From Lachnospiraceae bacterium (GTDB taxonomy: Bacteria > Bacillota > Clostridia > Lachnospirales > Lachnospiraceae): a stretch of DNA of 64,000 bases. The notes beneath the pieces were generated by a model that had not been told where the DNA came from, ran no database searches, and worked only from the letters and a program-made list of their open reading frames with translations. Each line of letters starts with the position of its first letter. The stretch's first letter is position 1. Shown here piece by piece: positions 33,485 through 43,057 of the stretch. The stretch is from positions 1 to 64,000 of the forward strand of contig JALCRM010000006.1 of the NCBI GenBank assembly GCA_022652545.1, written 5' to 3'. The translations under genes and the position numbers were made by a program.

Positions 33485-36082
33485 TCAGGACTTTCCGAAT
33501 TCATAGTTTCCGCAGTGCAGGATCATTTCCTCTGTTCCGGGAAGCCGTACACGGGCTGTCGTACCGTAGGGCACTTCAATGCTGTAACTCACCTTTCCGC
33601 TTCCGTCGGTCCTGTAAGCGCAGCGTACGGTGCCGTCCGGGGTGCGGATGCTGCCGTCTGCCACCGGGATCCTGCTGTCATACTTCGGTTCAATGAGCAC
33701 CTCGCGGAACCCGGGCTCATCGTCAGCGATGCGGATCCCACAGATATACTGGTAAACAAAAGCTTCGATCGCGCCGTAGGAATAGTGGTCCAGGCTGTTC
33801 ATGCCCTCGCTGTTCATGCTGCCGTCCGGCAGAACGGAATTCCAGCGCTCCCAGATCGTCGTAGCCCCCAGTTTCACTGCATAAAGCCAACCCGGATAAT
33901 CTTCATTCAGCAGCAGCGTGACCGCCTGTTCATGATGGCCTGTCTCGGACAATGCCGCGCACAGTATGGACGTACCGATGAATCCGGTGTTCAGGTGATC
34001 TCCGTTCTTCCTGACCAGTTCGGACAAAACATCTCCCTGCGCCTGTTTGGACGGTGGATTCAGGCCGAACATGATCGCCATCGCCGCGGCGGTCTGGGTG
34101 CCGATCGTGCAGATTCCATCCGCATCGAACCAGTTTTTCAGGAGCGTACCGCGGATCTTCTCCGCCAGCGTGCGGTAGTCGGCCGCATCCGATGCAAAGC
34201 ATGCGCGATTCACCGCAGCATCCGATACCGCGTCTTTGCGTTCCGCCAGGATCTGTGCCGCCTTCGAAAGAATATCGGTGCAGCGGTAATAGTAAGCATT
34301 TACAATGAACTGCGTATCTGTTTTGCCGAACGGCCCCGGTACATCGTTGTCGAGAGCAAGCCAGTCACCGAAATGGAAGCCTCCCTGAATGAGGTGCTCT
34401 CCGCCCTGCGCTTCCTCCTTCCGCCGTTCAAACTCCACCCAGCCCTTCATGCCGGGATAAAATTCTTCAAGGAAAGACCTGCTGCCGCTGTGCCTGTATA
34501 CGTTCCACGGGATGATGACGGCAGAGTCGGCCCAGGGGCTGCTGCCGCCGTCGCCGATCATCGGCCTGTGAATGCAGGGAACCGTATTCGGCGTCTCCCC
34601 TCCCCGGGTCTCCTGCTCCGCGCGCATGTCCCACAGGTATTTCCGGTAGAAGGCCGTCATATCCATGTTAAAACAGGCCGTATCCGAAAAGATCTGTGCG
34701 TCGCCCGTCCAGCCGAGACGTTCGTCGCGCTGCGGACAGTCGGTCGGGATATCCAGGGAGTTGTTGTTCTGGCTCCAGAGAACATTCTGGAAAAGACGGT
34801 CCAGTTCCGGGTTCCCGGTCGTGATTTGACCTATCTGGTCATTATCGCTGCGCAGGTGATACGCCCTGAAATCTTCGGCTTTGACCGGCGATCCGTCCGA
34901 TGTCTCCGCCTTCATGTATCGGAAACCGTAAAACGTGAAATGCGGACGCGCATGGGCCGGCCGGCCGTCGGAAATGTAAACGAATTCCGTCCGGGCGATC
35001 CGCATATTGTCATGGTAGAAGTTCCCGTTCTGGAGAATTTCCGCCGCTGTCAGGGTGAGAGAAGCGCCTGACGGCAGATCGACATCTGCTTCGACCCATC
35101 CGGTCAAATTCTGTCCGAAATCGAGGACTGTTTCTCCTGCAGGCGTATGGATCAGTTCCTTTACCCTGAATTCCTGCTTTTTCACGACCGGCAGACTCCT
35201 CCGGTCGCAAAGCGGCCCGATGTTCTCCGGTGCCTGCAGGAGAACGGGAATTCTCCGCTCATCCGGTGCCTGCCGCAACGGGATCCGGCTGTCATAGACT
35301 TCTCCGTCGTAGATACTGCAGAAAAGGATCGGAGAAGGAACTGCTGTCTCCGTCCCGTCCGAAACGATCACCTCGCAGCTGCCGTCTGCATACTCCGCAT
35401 GGATCTCGTAGAGCAGGGAATAGGTGTCGCCGTACAGATCCGGCCAGCCGCCGTCAAAGCCAAGCCTGCCCTTGAACCAGCCGTCCCCGAGCAGGAAGTA
35501 CAGTTCGTTTTCACCGGCCTTAAGCTCATCGGTAACATCGTAGGTCTGCACCTGGAGATGCCTGTCATAGGAATGGTAGCCGGGCGAGAGAAACTCATTG
35601 CCGGCCTTCCGTCCACCGATATACATCTCATACAATCCAAGTCCGCAGACATAAGCCCGCGCGCGAACCGGCTTCTGCCGGAGTGTAACCGTACGCAAAA
35701 AAACGGGCGGCTTATCTTTATCCAGCGGCGTGGAGATCCACCTGCCAAGCCAGGGTTCCTGCATCCTGCCAGTCTCAAAACAGCTTTCCGCAGAGACTTC
35801 CGTGCCGTTATCCAGCTGCATACTCACCCGCCACTGATAGGCTTTGCGCGGTTCGAGCTGCAGTTCGGGTCGGAAATCGCGGTTGTCCGCAGTCTTCCCG
35901 GGCATTTCTCCGCTGTCATAAACGGCGCTGCCGCCGCTGCGGATCACGACTCTTACGGAACGGACCTGCGCTTTCTCATCTGCTTCCGATTCCGCTACGA
36001 TCTGCCACTGCAGCGTGAGCGGATCGAGGGCAAAACCGAGAGGCTCGCGGACCGCATCGGTCTTCAGTTCGGTCAGTTTCAT
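33485..36082 (-). CDS. alpha-L-rhamnosidase, GH78, 865 aa
   Basis: Second GH78 enzyme of the locus. It shows PTDCPQRDERLGWTGDAQIF (acid residues), GATTIWERWNSVLPDG (general base) and the N-terminal beta domain motif KAYQWRVSM. It is shorter than its neighbour by about 85 residues and has an insertion in the barrel (ILAERKDAVSDAAVNRACF, about residues 610-630). No signal peptide. It lies 134 nt after the esterase at 36216-37226, with nothing recognisable in that gap, and 22 nt before the GT1 gene. Activity on pectic RG-I fragments or on rhamnosylated flavonoids is equally compatible. Confidence 0.92.
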   Translation of the reverse strand: MKLTELKTDAVREPLGFALDPLTLQWQIVAESEADEKAQVRSVRVVIRSGGSAVYDSGEMPGKTADNRDFRPELQLEPRKAYQWRVSMQLDNGTEVSAESCFETGRMQEPWLGRWISTPLDKDKPPVFLRTVTLRQKPVRARAYVCGLGLYEMYIGGRKAGNEFLSPGYHSYDRHLQVQTYDVTDELKAGENELYFLLGDGWFKGRLGFDGGWPDLYGDTYSLLYEIHAEYADGSCEVIVSDGTETAVPSPILFCSIYDGEVYDSRIPLRQAPDERRIPVLLQAPENIGPLCDRRSLPVVKKQEFRVKELIHTPAGETVLDFGQNLTGWVEADVDLPSGASLTLTAAEILQNGNFYHDNMRIARTEFVYISDGRPAHARPHFTFYGFRYMKAETSDGSPVKAEDFRAYHLRSDNDQIGQITTGNPELDRLFQNVLWSQNNNSLDIPTDCPQRDERLGWTGDAQIFSDTACFNMDMTAFYRKYLWDMRAEQETRGGETPNTVPCIHRPMIGDGGSSPWADSAVIIPWNVYRHSGSRSFLEEFYPGMKGWVEFERRKEEAQGGEHLIQGGFHFGDWLALDNDVPGPFGKTDTQFIVNAYYYRCTDILSKAAQILAERKDAVSDAAVNRACFASDAADYRTLAEKIRGTLLKNWFDADGICTIGTQTAAAMAIMFGLNPPSKQAQGDVLSELVRKNGDHLNTGFIGTSILCAALSETGHHEQAVTLLLNEDYPGWLYAVKLGATTIWERWNSVLPDGSMNSEGMNSLDHYSYGAIEAFVYQYICGIRIADDEPGFREVLIEPKYDSRIPVADGSIRTPDGTVRCAYRTDGSGKVSYSIEVPYGTTARVRLPGTEEMILHCGNYEFGKS

Positions 36083-36215
36083 AAATGTTCTCTCCTCTGT
36101 GAAAATGCTTTCTGTCGCGGATACAGAATTTCTCCTGCAAAAGACAAAATCCGCGTCAAATCATGTTTTTCCGGCTCTCCAGAACTTGCAGCCTGTTTCT
36201 GCCTCTCTGCTTCCG

Positions 36216-37226
36216 TCACATCACCCGGTTCACCCAGGCCGCAAACAGATCTTTCCAGGCCCGGACTGCTGAAAAATCCGGCTCTCCGAAAGGATTCGGA
36301 TGCGATTCACAGCCGCCGAAGCCGTGTCCTCCGTACGGGAAAATATGCAGCTCGCAGGAGACATTTTTCTCCCTGCAGGCCGCAGCCAGTTCCGAAAGGC
36401 GCAGCGCAGGGAGAACATCATCGTCCATGCATGCGCAGAGGAACATCGGCGCACTTCCCTCTTTCACCTTTTTCAGCACATCGTACTGCGCGGCAAAGGC
36501 GTTGCACCGCGCGGTGTCATTGTAAACATCCTTTCCGGCAATGCAGGCCACGATCTTGTCGTCATACATCGTAAGCGCGGGGTAGATCAGACCGAGCGCA
36601 TTGACGGAAGCATCCGTGCCGTCGATTTCATCAGGTTCGTATCCCTCGTACGCCACCGGCGCGTTACCGAGGCAGAGCGCTGCGACACTGTTCAGATTGC
36701 CGCCGGCCGAAAATCCGACAGTCCCGATCTTCTGCGGATCGACCCCGTATTCTGCCGCGTGGAAACGCACGTACCGCACGGCGCGCTGCAGATCGAGGTA
36801 CATCAGCGGCGCATGATAGGGATAGCTGCGGTACCAAAGCACAAAGCAGCTGATCCCGGCCTTGTTGAGAAAAGCCGCGACATCTTCGCCCTCGTTGTCG
36901 ACGCTCTTGGTCAGATAGGCACCTCCGGGACATGAAATAACGCATTTATCGCTGCCCGGCACGAGGAAGGGAACCAGAAACGGCACATCGGAATACGTCT
37001 CCTTTGCATATCCGTTTTTCATCTCATCCAGGTAGACCATCGTGTCATTGCCGCTCAGATCGCCGAGTTCATGCGTACTTTTATCCCAGATCCCCGGTAC
37101 GGCAAAACAGTATTCCATCGTTTCATTCTCTTTCCAGTCCATGATGTCCCGCTTGCTTTTTCCGGTGTTGCCCGGGATCGTCTTTCCCCAGATCGGGAGC
37201 CTTACGTCTGTCTTCTGAAACCGCAT
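36216..37226 (-). CDS. alpha/beta hydrolase, carbohydrate-esterase-like (BD-FAE type), 336 aa
   Basis: Serine esterase with oxyanion motif CVISCPGGAYL, FVLWYRSYPYHAPLMYLDLQ, nucleophile elbow GTVGFSAGGNLNS and a C-terminal His in FPYGGHGFGG. It lacks a secretion signal. The start ATG 37226 has AAAGGGG upstream at good spacing. The arrangement matches acetyl- and feruloyl-esterases used on decorated oligosaccharides. It is probably the first gene of the hydrolase operon, lying downstream of the terminator-like hairpin at 37296-37319. Confidence 0.82.
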   Translation of the reverse strand: MRFQKTDVRLPIWGKTIPGNTGKSKRDIMDWKENETMEYCFAVPGIWDKSTHELGDLSGNDTMVYLDEMKNGYAKETYSDVPFLVPFLVPGSDKCVISCPGGAYLTKSVDNEGEDVAAFLNKAGISCFVLWYRSYPYHAPLMYLDLQRAVRYVRFHAAEYGVDPQKIGTVGFSAGGNLNSVAALCLGNAPVAYEGYEPDEIDGTDASVNALGLIYPALTMYDDKIVACIAGKDVYNDTARCNAFAAQYDVLKKVKEGSAPMFLCACMDDDVLPALRLSELAAACREKNVSCELHIFPYGGHGFGGCESHPNPFGEPDFSAVRAWKDLFAAWVNRVM

Positions 37227-37295
37227 ATGGTACGCCCCTTTCATGACTGTGCCGTACATTCTGTGACCGCACGGCACCGGATAGTCTTACAAACA

Positions 37296-37319
37296 GTGCC
37301 GGGGATTTGTCCCCGGCAC
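37296..37319 (-). terminator. terminator-like hairpin between the ABC importer and the hydrolase genes
   Basis: A perfect 10-bp stem gtgccgggga/tccccggcac with a 4-nt loop is followed on the minus strand by CTGTTTGT. The T-run is weak, so it may be a partial terminator that sets the ratio of importer to hydrolases, or a 3' end stabiliser. Confidence 0.55.
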
Positions 37320-37415
37320 ATGATTTGCCTGCATTGCTGCCCTGCCGTTCATCCGCGGCGTTTCTTTCTCCATGTACGGCCGCTCTGACGCACAGCGCTG
37401 CAATACTCTTTCTTT

Positions 37416-38303
37416 TCAGCCCTTCACTGACCCCGCCATCAGGCCTGCCGCGAAGTATTTCTGGAAGAACGGATAGATGCAGAGGATAGGGAGAATGCCG
37501 ACGACTGCCACCGCCATACGAATCGTCGTGGAAGGCAGATTTGCCGCGGAAACACCCGCCGAAGTGCCGCCGAGGGAAGCCAGTGCCGAAATACTTGCAT
37601 TGATGGAATTCAAAACAGCCTGAATGGTATAGAGCTGTTTGTCATCGATGTAGTACAATGCGTTCTGCCAGTCGTTCCAGTAAGCGATGCCGCTCATCAG
37701 GCCGATCGTTGCGAGGATCGGAACAGAAAGCGGAAGGACCAGTTTGAAGAAAATCGTCATTTCGCTGGCTCCGTCGATCCTGGCCGATTCGTAGATCTCT
37801 TCCGGGATACTGTGTTCAAAGTAGTTCCGCACCAGCATGATATTGAATGCGTTCATCAGCAGCGCAGGCACGATCAGGGCAAAGACCGTATTCTTGATGT
37901 GGAAGATCGTGACGTAGCTGATGTAGGTCGCGACCAGGCCGCCGTTGAACAGCATCGTGAAGATCACATAAAGATTCATGACTTTGACACCCGGCAGATT
38001 CCGCTTTGAAAGGACGTAGCCGGTAAGGGCCGTCAGTACGATGGCTCCGACTGTACCGAACAAGGTCACGATGATGGTCATGCCGTAAGCCCGTACAAAA
38101 GTCGAGGCATTCTGTCCGATATATTTATATGCTTCAAGCGAGAAGGCCTTCGGGAAATAACTGTAGCCGTATTTCAGCGCCACATCCTCCTGTGTGAAGG
38201 AAGCGACGACCAGCAGGATAAAAGGCAGGATCGCCAGTGCGGCAAGAATGATCATGACGATGTGCGCGGCTATCTGCCAGTTTTTCTGATCCCTCGAAAC
38301 CAT
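37416..38303 (-). CDS. carbohydrate ABC transporter permease, LplC/CUT1 type, 295 aa
   Basis: Six-helix inner-membrane permease. The EAA loop YESARIDGASEMTIFFKLVLPLSVP contacts the ATPase, and the C terminus FFQKYFAAGLMAGSVKG is typical of the LplC/YtcP group. The start is ATG 38303, 7 nt after GGAGG; two upstream in-frame ATGs are worse placed. It pairs with the permease at 38347-39279. No ATP-binding subunit is encoded nearby; CUT1 importers commonly share one encoded elsewhere. Confidence 0.92.
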   Translation of the reverse strand: MVSRDQKNWQIAAHIVMIILAALAILPFILLVVASFTQEDVALKYGYSYFPKAFSLEAYKYIGQNASTFVRAYGMTIIVTLFGTVGAIVLTALTGYVLSKRNLPGVKVMNLYVIFTMLFNGGLVATYISYVTIFHIKNTVFALIVPALLMNAFNIMLVRNYFEHSIPEEIYESARIDGASEMTIFFKLVLPLSVPILATIGLMSGIAYWNDWQNALYYIDDKQLYTIQAVLNSINASISALASLGGTSAGVSAANLPSTTIRMAVAVVGILPILCIYPFFQKYFAAGLMAGSVKG

Positions 38304-38346
38304 GTCCATACCTCCGTAAGCCGAACTCTTCAATTTCCGATTCTGT

Positions 38347-39279
38347 CTAGAACAGCGAGCTGTTTTCATCAAAGTGACGCACGATCTTATTGGCCGCCAT
38401 GATGAAAATGAAACCTACGATCGACTGCAGGAAACTGGCCGCGGCCGACATGCCGACATTGTTGTTTTCCAGCAGCGCGCGGTATACATAGGTGTCGATC
38501 GTCTGCGTTGTGGAGTACAGGGAGCCCTGGTTCATGGGCACCTGATAAAACAGCCCGAAATCCGAGCGGAAGATCTGCCCGAGGCTGAGGATGACCAGCA
38601 TCAGGATGGTCGGCTTGAGCAGCGGCAGGGTAATGTAGCGGATCTGCTGCCACTTGGAGGCGCCGTCCAGCATCGCCGCTTCGTAAAAGGACGTGTCGAT
38701 ACCGAGAAGGCTCGCAAGATACAGCAGCATGCCGAAGCCGATCTGTTTCCACTGCTGTACGAAGGTCAGGATGAACGGCCAGTACTTCGGATCGCTGTAC
38801 CACTTGATGCCGTCCTTTTTCCCCATCAGGCCTTTGACGATCGCATTGTTGATAAGTCCGGTGTCGCCTGCGAGGTATGCGTACACGAGATAGGCCACAA
38901 CAACCATGGACATCAGGTAAGGCAGGAGGATCGCCGTCTGGTAAAACTGTTTTGCCGCCTTGTTGCGGATCTCATTGAAAAGGATGGCGACTGTAACACC
39001 GAAAACCATGCCTACAAAGATCCAGAGCAGGTTGTACAGCAGGGTGTTGCGGATCATGATGAACGCATCGCTGGTGGCAAAAAGAAATTTGAAATTCTTC
39101 AGGCCGATCCAGCGGCTGCCCGCGATCCCTTTCTTATAGCTGAAGGATTTGAAGGCCAGCTGCATGCCGTACAGCGGAATGTAATTGTTGATCAGGAGAT
39201 ACAGGAAGCCCGGCGCAAACATCAGATAAAACGGCAACCAGTGCTTCAGATTGAAATTTGTTTTTACTTTTTTATTCAT
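38347..39279 (-). CDS. carbohydrate ABC transporter permease, LplB/CUT1 type, 310 aa
   Basis: First permease of the importer. FLYLLINNYIPLYGMQLAFKSF and GLKNFKFLF are LplB-type N-terminal features, and the EAA loop is YEAAMLDGASKWQQIRYITLPLLKP. About six transmembrane helices. It starts 128 nt after the solute-binding protein gene with GGGGAGAAGG upstream, and it ends 43 nt before the second permease. Confidence 0.93.
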   Translation of the reverse strand: MNKKVKTNFNLKHWLPFYLMFAPGFLYLLINNYIPLYGMQLAFKSFSYKKGIAGSRWIGLKNFKFLFATSDAFIMIRNTLLYNLLWIFVGMVFGVTVAILFNEIRNKAAKQFYQTAILLPYLMSMVVVAYLVYAYLAGDTGLINNAIVKGLMGKKDGIKWYSDPKYWPFILTFVQQWKQIGFGMLLYLASLLGIDTSFYEAAMLDGASKWQQIRYITLPLLKPTILMLVILSLGQIFRSDFGLFYQVPMNQGSLYSTTQTIDTYVYRALLENNNVGMSAAASFLQSIVGFIFIMAANKIVRHFDENSSLF

Positions 39280-39406
39280 GGCCTTCTCCCCAGATGCTCT
39301 TCGGGTGAAACGGGGAAAGCCTGCGCCTTCCCCGCTGTGCCGAACCGCTGAATACCAAATGCGGATTCCTTATGAATGATTCGAATCGTTCCGGTGTTTC
39401 AGGGAA

Positions 39407-41041
39407 TTACTTCTGTGCTGCAAGATATGCGTCCATCTGTTCCTGGTTGCCGGCAATGACATCGTCGATGCCTGCCGTCTGCAGTGCCTTCACAAATTCA
39501 TCGACGTAAGCCTTGGTCGCATCCTCGCTTTCGCAGGAGCCGTTCTCGATGGTCGGGAGATACTGGTTGATGACGTTGGTAATGGCCGCCGATTCAGTCT
39601 GGTAATCCGCATCGCTGAACATATAGCCTACGATCGGGGAAACCGTTGCCTTGTCGGTCATGTCTTTCCACTGCTGGATGAAATCCTCTCCTGCGGGTGA
39701 CGGGATCAGCATGTTCTGTGCATCACCGATCTGCAGGAAGGCCGGTGTGTAAGTGTTATTGGTTTCGATGATCTTGTCGGAGCCGTCCTGGAAGGTATAG
39801 TTTGTATCCTTCAGGCCGTACATAAGGATATTGGCAACATCCGCGTTCGAATAGGCAAAGTTCAGGAAATCCATAGCCTTGTCCGGGCGCTCGGAATTGG
39901 AAGCGATGCCCCACATATATTCGGTGACGGATGCATTGGTGATCTTCGGGCTGACCATCTGCATTGTTTCGTACTCGAATCCATTATTTACAGCCTGTGC
40001 CTTGTAAAGAGCATCCAGCTGCGGGGTGATATCGCCGGGATAGCAGAACAGCTGCTGTGCGTTGAAATAGTCCTGTGCGGAGGTCTTGTCGGTGGAATCC
40101 TTCTGCAGGATACCGTCCTGGCGCCATTTATACATACGGTTCGCGTAATCCATAAAGTCCTGCGTTGCATAGATATTCTCGACCTTCAGCTCCTTGGAGG
40201 AATCCATGACGGCGCCATAGGCCGCATTGGTTCCGAATCCTTCATAGCCCTGCAGCCAGTAAAGATAATTGCTCGTGCCTTCGCCGCCGAACCAGCCCAT
40301 CATATCCTGGTTCTTGTCCTTGAGGCTGTGGAGTGCCGTATCGAGATCATCCAGTGTACCGGTTTCGGGAAGTGTGACACCGGCCTTGTCGGCAGCGGCC
40401 TTGTTATAGCCGATACCCTTTGCCACCACGTTGAATTCCTTCGCAGGGATCGCCAGCTGCTGTCCGTCCACGTTGCCGCTCTGCAGCAGATCGCCGAACA
40501 GCTCCACGAGCTTCTGGCCTCTGTTCTGCAGCAGGTTGTCGGTGTTCATGTCATACAGCATATCGGAGCCGACCATGCTGGACAGCGGGCTGACCGTTGC
40601 CACATGGACAAGATCCACTTTTTCATTGCCCGCAATGGCAAGGCTGGTGGTGTTGGCTACTTCACTGATCCAGACAAACTGGATATCCACCGTGCAGTTG
40701 ATCGCGGGAAGCGTGATCGCGTCGATCGCCTTTTCCATTTCCTCTTCCTGTGTGGAATAGTCGACGCCGGGAAGCGTGACGACCTGAATCGCTACCTGAT
40801 AGGGATCCTCATTCATATCTATTGCGGTAGAAGTGCCCGATGCCGCTGCGTCACCGGATGCCGCCTCCGATGCTGCGCCGGAAGCTGCCGCGGAAGTTGC
40901 CGCTGCTGCACTTCCACTCTGTGCCGCTGCGCTGCTGTCACTCTGCGCCGCCGTGCTGCCTGTTCCGGTGCTGCCGCAACCTGCAAGTGCGGATGCCGCA
41001 AGTACCGATGCCATGACTATACTGACTGCTTTCCTGTTCAT
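39407..41041 (-). CDS. carbohydrate ABC transporter substrate-binding lipoprotein, LplA type, 544 aa
   Basis: Extracellular receptor of the importer. It has a lipoprotein signal with lipobox LAGCG (Cys about 22) and an Ala/Ser/Gly linker of about 50 residues. The mature protein is a family-1-type binding protein with GWFGGEGTSNYLYWLQGYEG and MDFLNFAYSNADVANILMYG. AAGGAGGG precedes the ATG. At about 540 residues it is in the large LplA class that binds oligosaccharides or complex glycosides. It is the first gene of its transcript, and a dyad lies just upstream (41105-41124). Confidence 0.92.
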   Translation of the reverse strand: MNRKAVSIVMASVLAASALAGCGSTGTGSTAAQSDSSAAAQSGSAAAATSAAASGAASEAASGDAAASGTSTAIDMNEDPYQVAIQVVTLPGVDYSTQEEEMEKAIDAITLPAINCTVDIQFVWISEVANTTSLAIAGNEKVDLVHVATVSPLSSMVGSDMLYDMNTDNLLQNRGQKLVELFGDLLQSGNVDGQQLAIPAKEFNVVAKGIGYNKAAADKAGVTLPETGTLDDLDTALHSLKDKNQDMMGWFGGEGTSNYLYWLQGYEGFGTNAAYGAVMDSSKELKVENIYATQDFMDYANRMYKWRQDGILQKDSTDKTSAQDYFNAQQLFCYPGDITPQLDALYKAQAVNNGFEYETMQMVSPKITNASVTEYMWGIASNSERPDKAMDFLNFAYSNADVANILMYGLKDTNYTFQDGSDKIIETNNTYTPAFLQIGDAQNMLIPSPAGEDFIQQWKDMTDKATVSPIVGYMFSDADYQTESAAITNVINQYLPTIENGSCESEDATKAYVDEFVKALQTAGIDDVIAGNQEQMDAYLAAQK

Positions 41042-41104
41042 AATCCCTCCTTGTGAGCCGTGACCGAAAAGAATGTTTTTACTGTAATCAGGATATCAAA
41101 AGCA

Positions 41105-41124
41105 TTTTTCCAAAATAGGAAAAA
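41105..41124 (-). promoter_or_regulatory. perfect dyad upstream of the substrate-binding protein gene
   Basis: tttttcc-aaaata-ggaaaaa is a perfect 7-bp inverted repeat with a 6-nt AT-rich spacer, 64 nt upstream of the ATG. It could be a binding site for a repressor or for the AraC-type response regulator encoded next door. No convincing sigma-A hexamer pair was found with it. Confidence 0.4.
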
Positions 41125-41195
41125 CCGTATGACATTCTGGTAAAATTACTACTTTTTGCACTGCTGCTTTTCCGCTGCTGCGGGATCCGTAAATG

Positions 41196-42170
41196 CTACA
41201 GACAGCGCGCCTGTTTTGACGCCATTTCCTCCATCTGCTCCTCAAAAGGGGTCTTCCCGGGCAGATCCAGTGCAAAACGTTTCATCAGCCAGGCTCCGGC
41301 CAGAGGGATCCATTTAGCCGCATCTGCATTGAGCATCGTCTGTGAGATCGCCGAGATCTGTGTTGCGACAGCCAGACCGTGGTCGCCTTCCTCAAAAACA
41401 TGGATCTCGAACGGCACTTTATGATCAGCCAGCGCACCCGCCATCAGAAGGCTGTGCTGTACCGGCACCATGGAGTCTGCCGCTGTCGCCCAGAGAAAGG
41501 TCGGCGGAACGTTTTCCGTGACAAGCCGCGCCGGACTGACCTGCTCCAGCTGTTCCCGGGAAGGCTGCTCCGTACCCAGAAAAGCCAGGTTGGAAACGTT
41601 GAAAAACCGTCTGTCAAAATCGTTCATGGAATTTCCGTCCATAAAGCAGTAATCCGTAAGCGGATAGCCTAAGATCACAGCTGCCGGACGGATCCGGGCG
41701 CTGTCCACTTCCAGGTAATCCGTGATCAGCGGCTTGTCCCAGTACACACTGTACATGGCCGCGTTGTGTCCGCCTGCCGAAAAACCGCAGATCGCGATGC
41801 GATCCGTGTCTACGTTCCACTCTTCCGCATGGTCATTGATCAGCTTCATGGCCATCCCGATCTCACGTACCGGCGCAGGGTGCACTCTGTCCTGCTTCAC
41901 TTCAAAATGCGCGCTCAGATCCGGCCATCCCTGCTGTGTTCCGAAGAAGACAGAATAGCGCAGGACGAACGCATGATATCCCATTGCCATAAACTGCAGC
42001 GCCACCGGCTCCGCTTCCCGGTCGGAACAGCTGAGATAGGCACCGCCCGGGCAGATCAGCACGGCAGGCCGCTTTCCCTGTGCGTGCAGTTCCCCTGTTT
42101 CCGATATGAGGCAGGGTGTCAGGGTGACATCCTCCCGGTCTTCATATAATCGAATCGATTCCGTTTTCAT
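41196..42170 (-). CDS. alpha/beta hydrolase, acetyl-xylan-esterase-like, 324 aa
   Basis: Serine esterase with CPGGAYLSCSD (oxyanion region), nucleophile elbow ICGFSAGGHNAAMYS and acid/His region AADSMVPVQHSLL and FEEGDHGLAV. The triad Ser-Asp-His is therefore visible. The insert MNDFDRRFFNVSNLAFLG is typical of this esterase group. No signal peptide. GGAGG precedes ATG 42170. It lies between the two-component genes and the importer and is probably controlled with them. It would remove acetyl or acyl decorations from imported sugars. Confidence 0.85.
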   Translation of the reverse strand: MKTESIRLYEDREDVTLTPCLISETGELHAQGKRPAVLICPGGAYLSCSDREAEPVALQFMAMGYHAFVLRYSVFFGTQQGWPDLSAHFEVKQDRVHPAPVREIGMAMKLINDHAEEWNVDTDRIAICGFSAGGHNAAMYSVYWDKPLITDYLEVDSARIRPAAVILGYPLTDYCFMDGNSMNDFDRRFFNVSNLAFLGTEQPSREQLEQVSPARLVTENVPPTFLWATAADSMVPVQHSLLMAGALADHKVPFEIHVFEEGDHGLAVATQISAISQTMLNADAAKWIPLAGAWLMKRFALDLPGKTPFEEQMEEMASKQARCL

Positions 42171-42286
42171 AAAAAACCTCCGTTTCGGATAAGCTGTATT
42201 TTTAATCTCAGCATATCGTAAACGAAGGCTTTTACGTATGAAAAAAGGGACCTGTTTCCGGTAAAATCAGGACTTTTCGGGAAGGA

Positions 42287-43057
42287 TCACTTCTGATAAA
42301 CAGCCCGGTATTCCTTGGGAGTGCACCCGGCATATTTCTTGAACAGTTTCGTGAAATAGGAAGAATCCTCACAGCCGGTGCAGCTGGCTATGAAATTGAT
42401 GGACCTGTCCGTTTTGCGCAGCAGGCCCGCCGCGACCTCCATCCGCTGATCTGTCAGATACTCCGTAATGGACATTCCCGTTTCTTTTTTGAAGAGCCGC
42501 ATCAGATACTGGTCATTCATGTGAACAAGTTCAGCCAGATCTTCTGCCCGGATCTTTTCCTGCAGGTGGTCGGCAATATACTTCTTCACAGTACCGACTG
42601 CATTGTCTGTTTCTCCTGCCGGCTCCGTCCCCAGGCTTTCCTCTGTTTTCTTCGTGATGGAGCGCAGTCTGTTCTGCAGCTGTGTTTCATTCTTTGTATC
42701 TATGAACTTCTGCAGGATCCCGTCCAGTTCCTCATAATCGATCGGCTTCAGAATATAGTCGAGAACGTGGTTTCTCACGGACTGCTGCATATAGCCGAAA
42801 TCAGCGTGACACGTGACCATCATGCACTCTGTTTCCGGAAAATTCTCCTTGATATCCCTCACAAGATCGATCCCGCTCTCACCCGGCATCTCGATATCGC
42901 ACATCACAAAATCGATCATTTTTCTGCTGAGTATCTTTCTTGCCTCTTCGGCATTGAGAGCAGTAAATACCTGCGTAAAGCCGTATTTTCCCCAGTTTAC
43001 CCTGCGTTCCAGGGCCCGCAGCGCAACCACTTCATCATCGACCAGCAGTATGTTCAT
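42287..43057 (-). CDS. AraC-type response regulator (YesN-like), 256 aa
   Basis: Two-domain regulator: a receiver (residues 1-120, phospho-acceptor Asp in FVMCDIEMPGESG near 55, Lys in ILKPIDYEE) and a C-terminal AraC helix-turn-helix pair (about 155-256, ending YFTKLFKKYAGCTPKEYRA). The start ATG 43057 (MNILLVDDE) has GGAGGGAG upstream; it overlaps the kinase gene by 23 nt, so translation is coupled. It probably activates the importer and the glycosidase genes downstream. Confidence 0.93.
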   Translation of the reverse strand: MNILLVDDEVVALRALERRVNWGKYGFTQVFTALNAEEARKILSRKMIDFVMCDIEMPGESGIDLVRDIKENFPETECMMVTCHADFGYMQQSVRNHVLDYILKPIDYEELDGILQKFIDTKNETQLQNRLRSITKKTEESLGTEPAGETDNAVGTVKKYIADHLQEKIRAEDLAELVHMNDQYLMRLFKKETGMSITEYLTDQRMEVAAGLLRKTDRSINFIASCTGCEDSSYFTKLFKKYAGCTPKEYRAVYQK

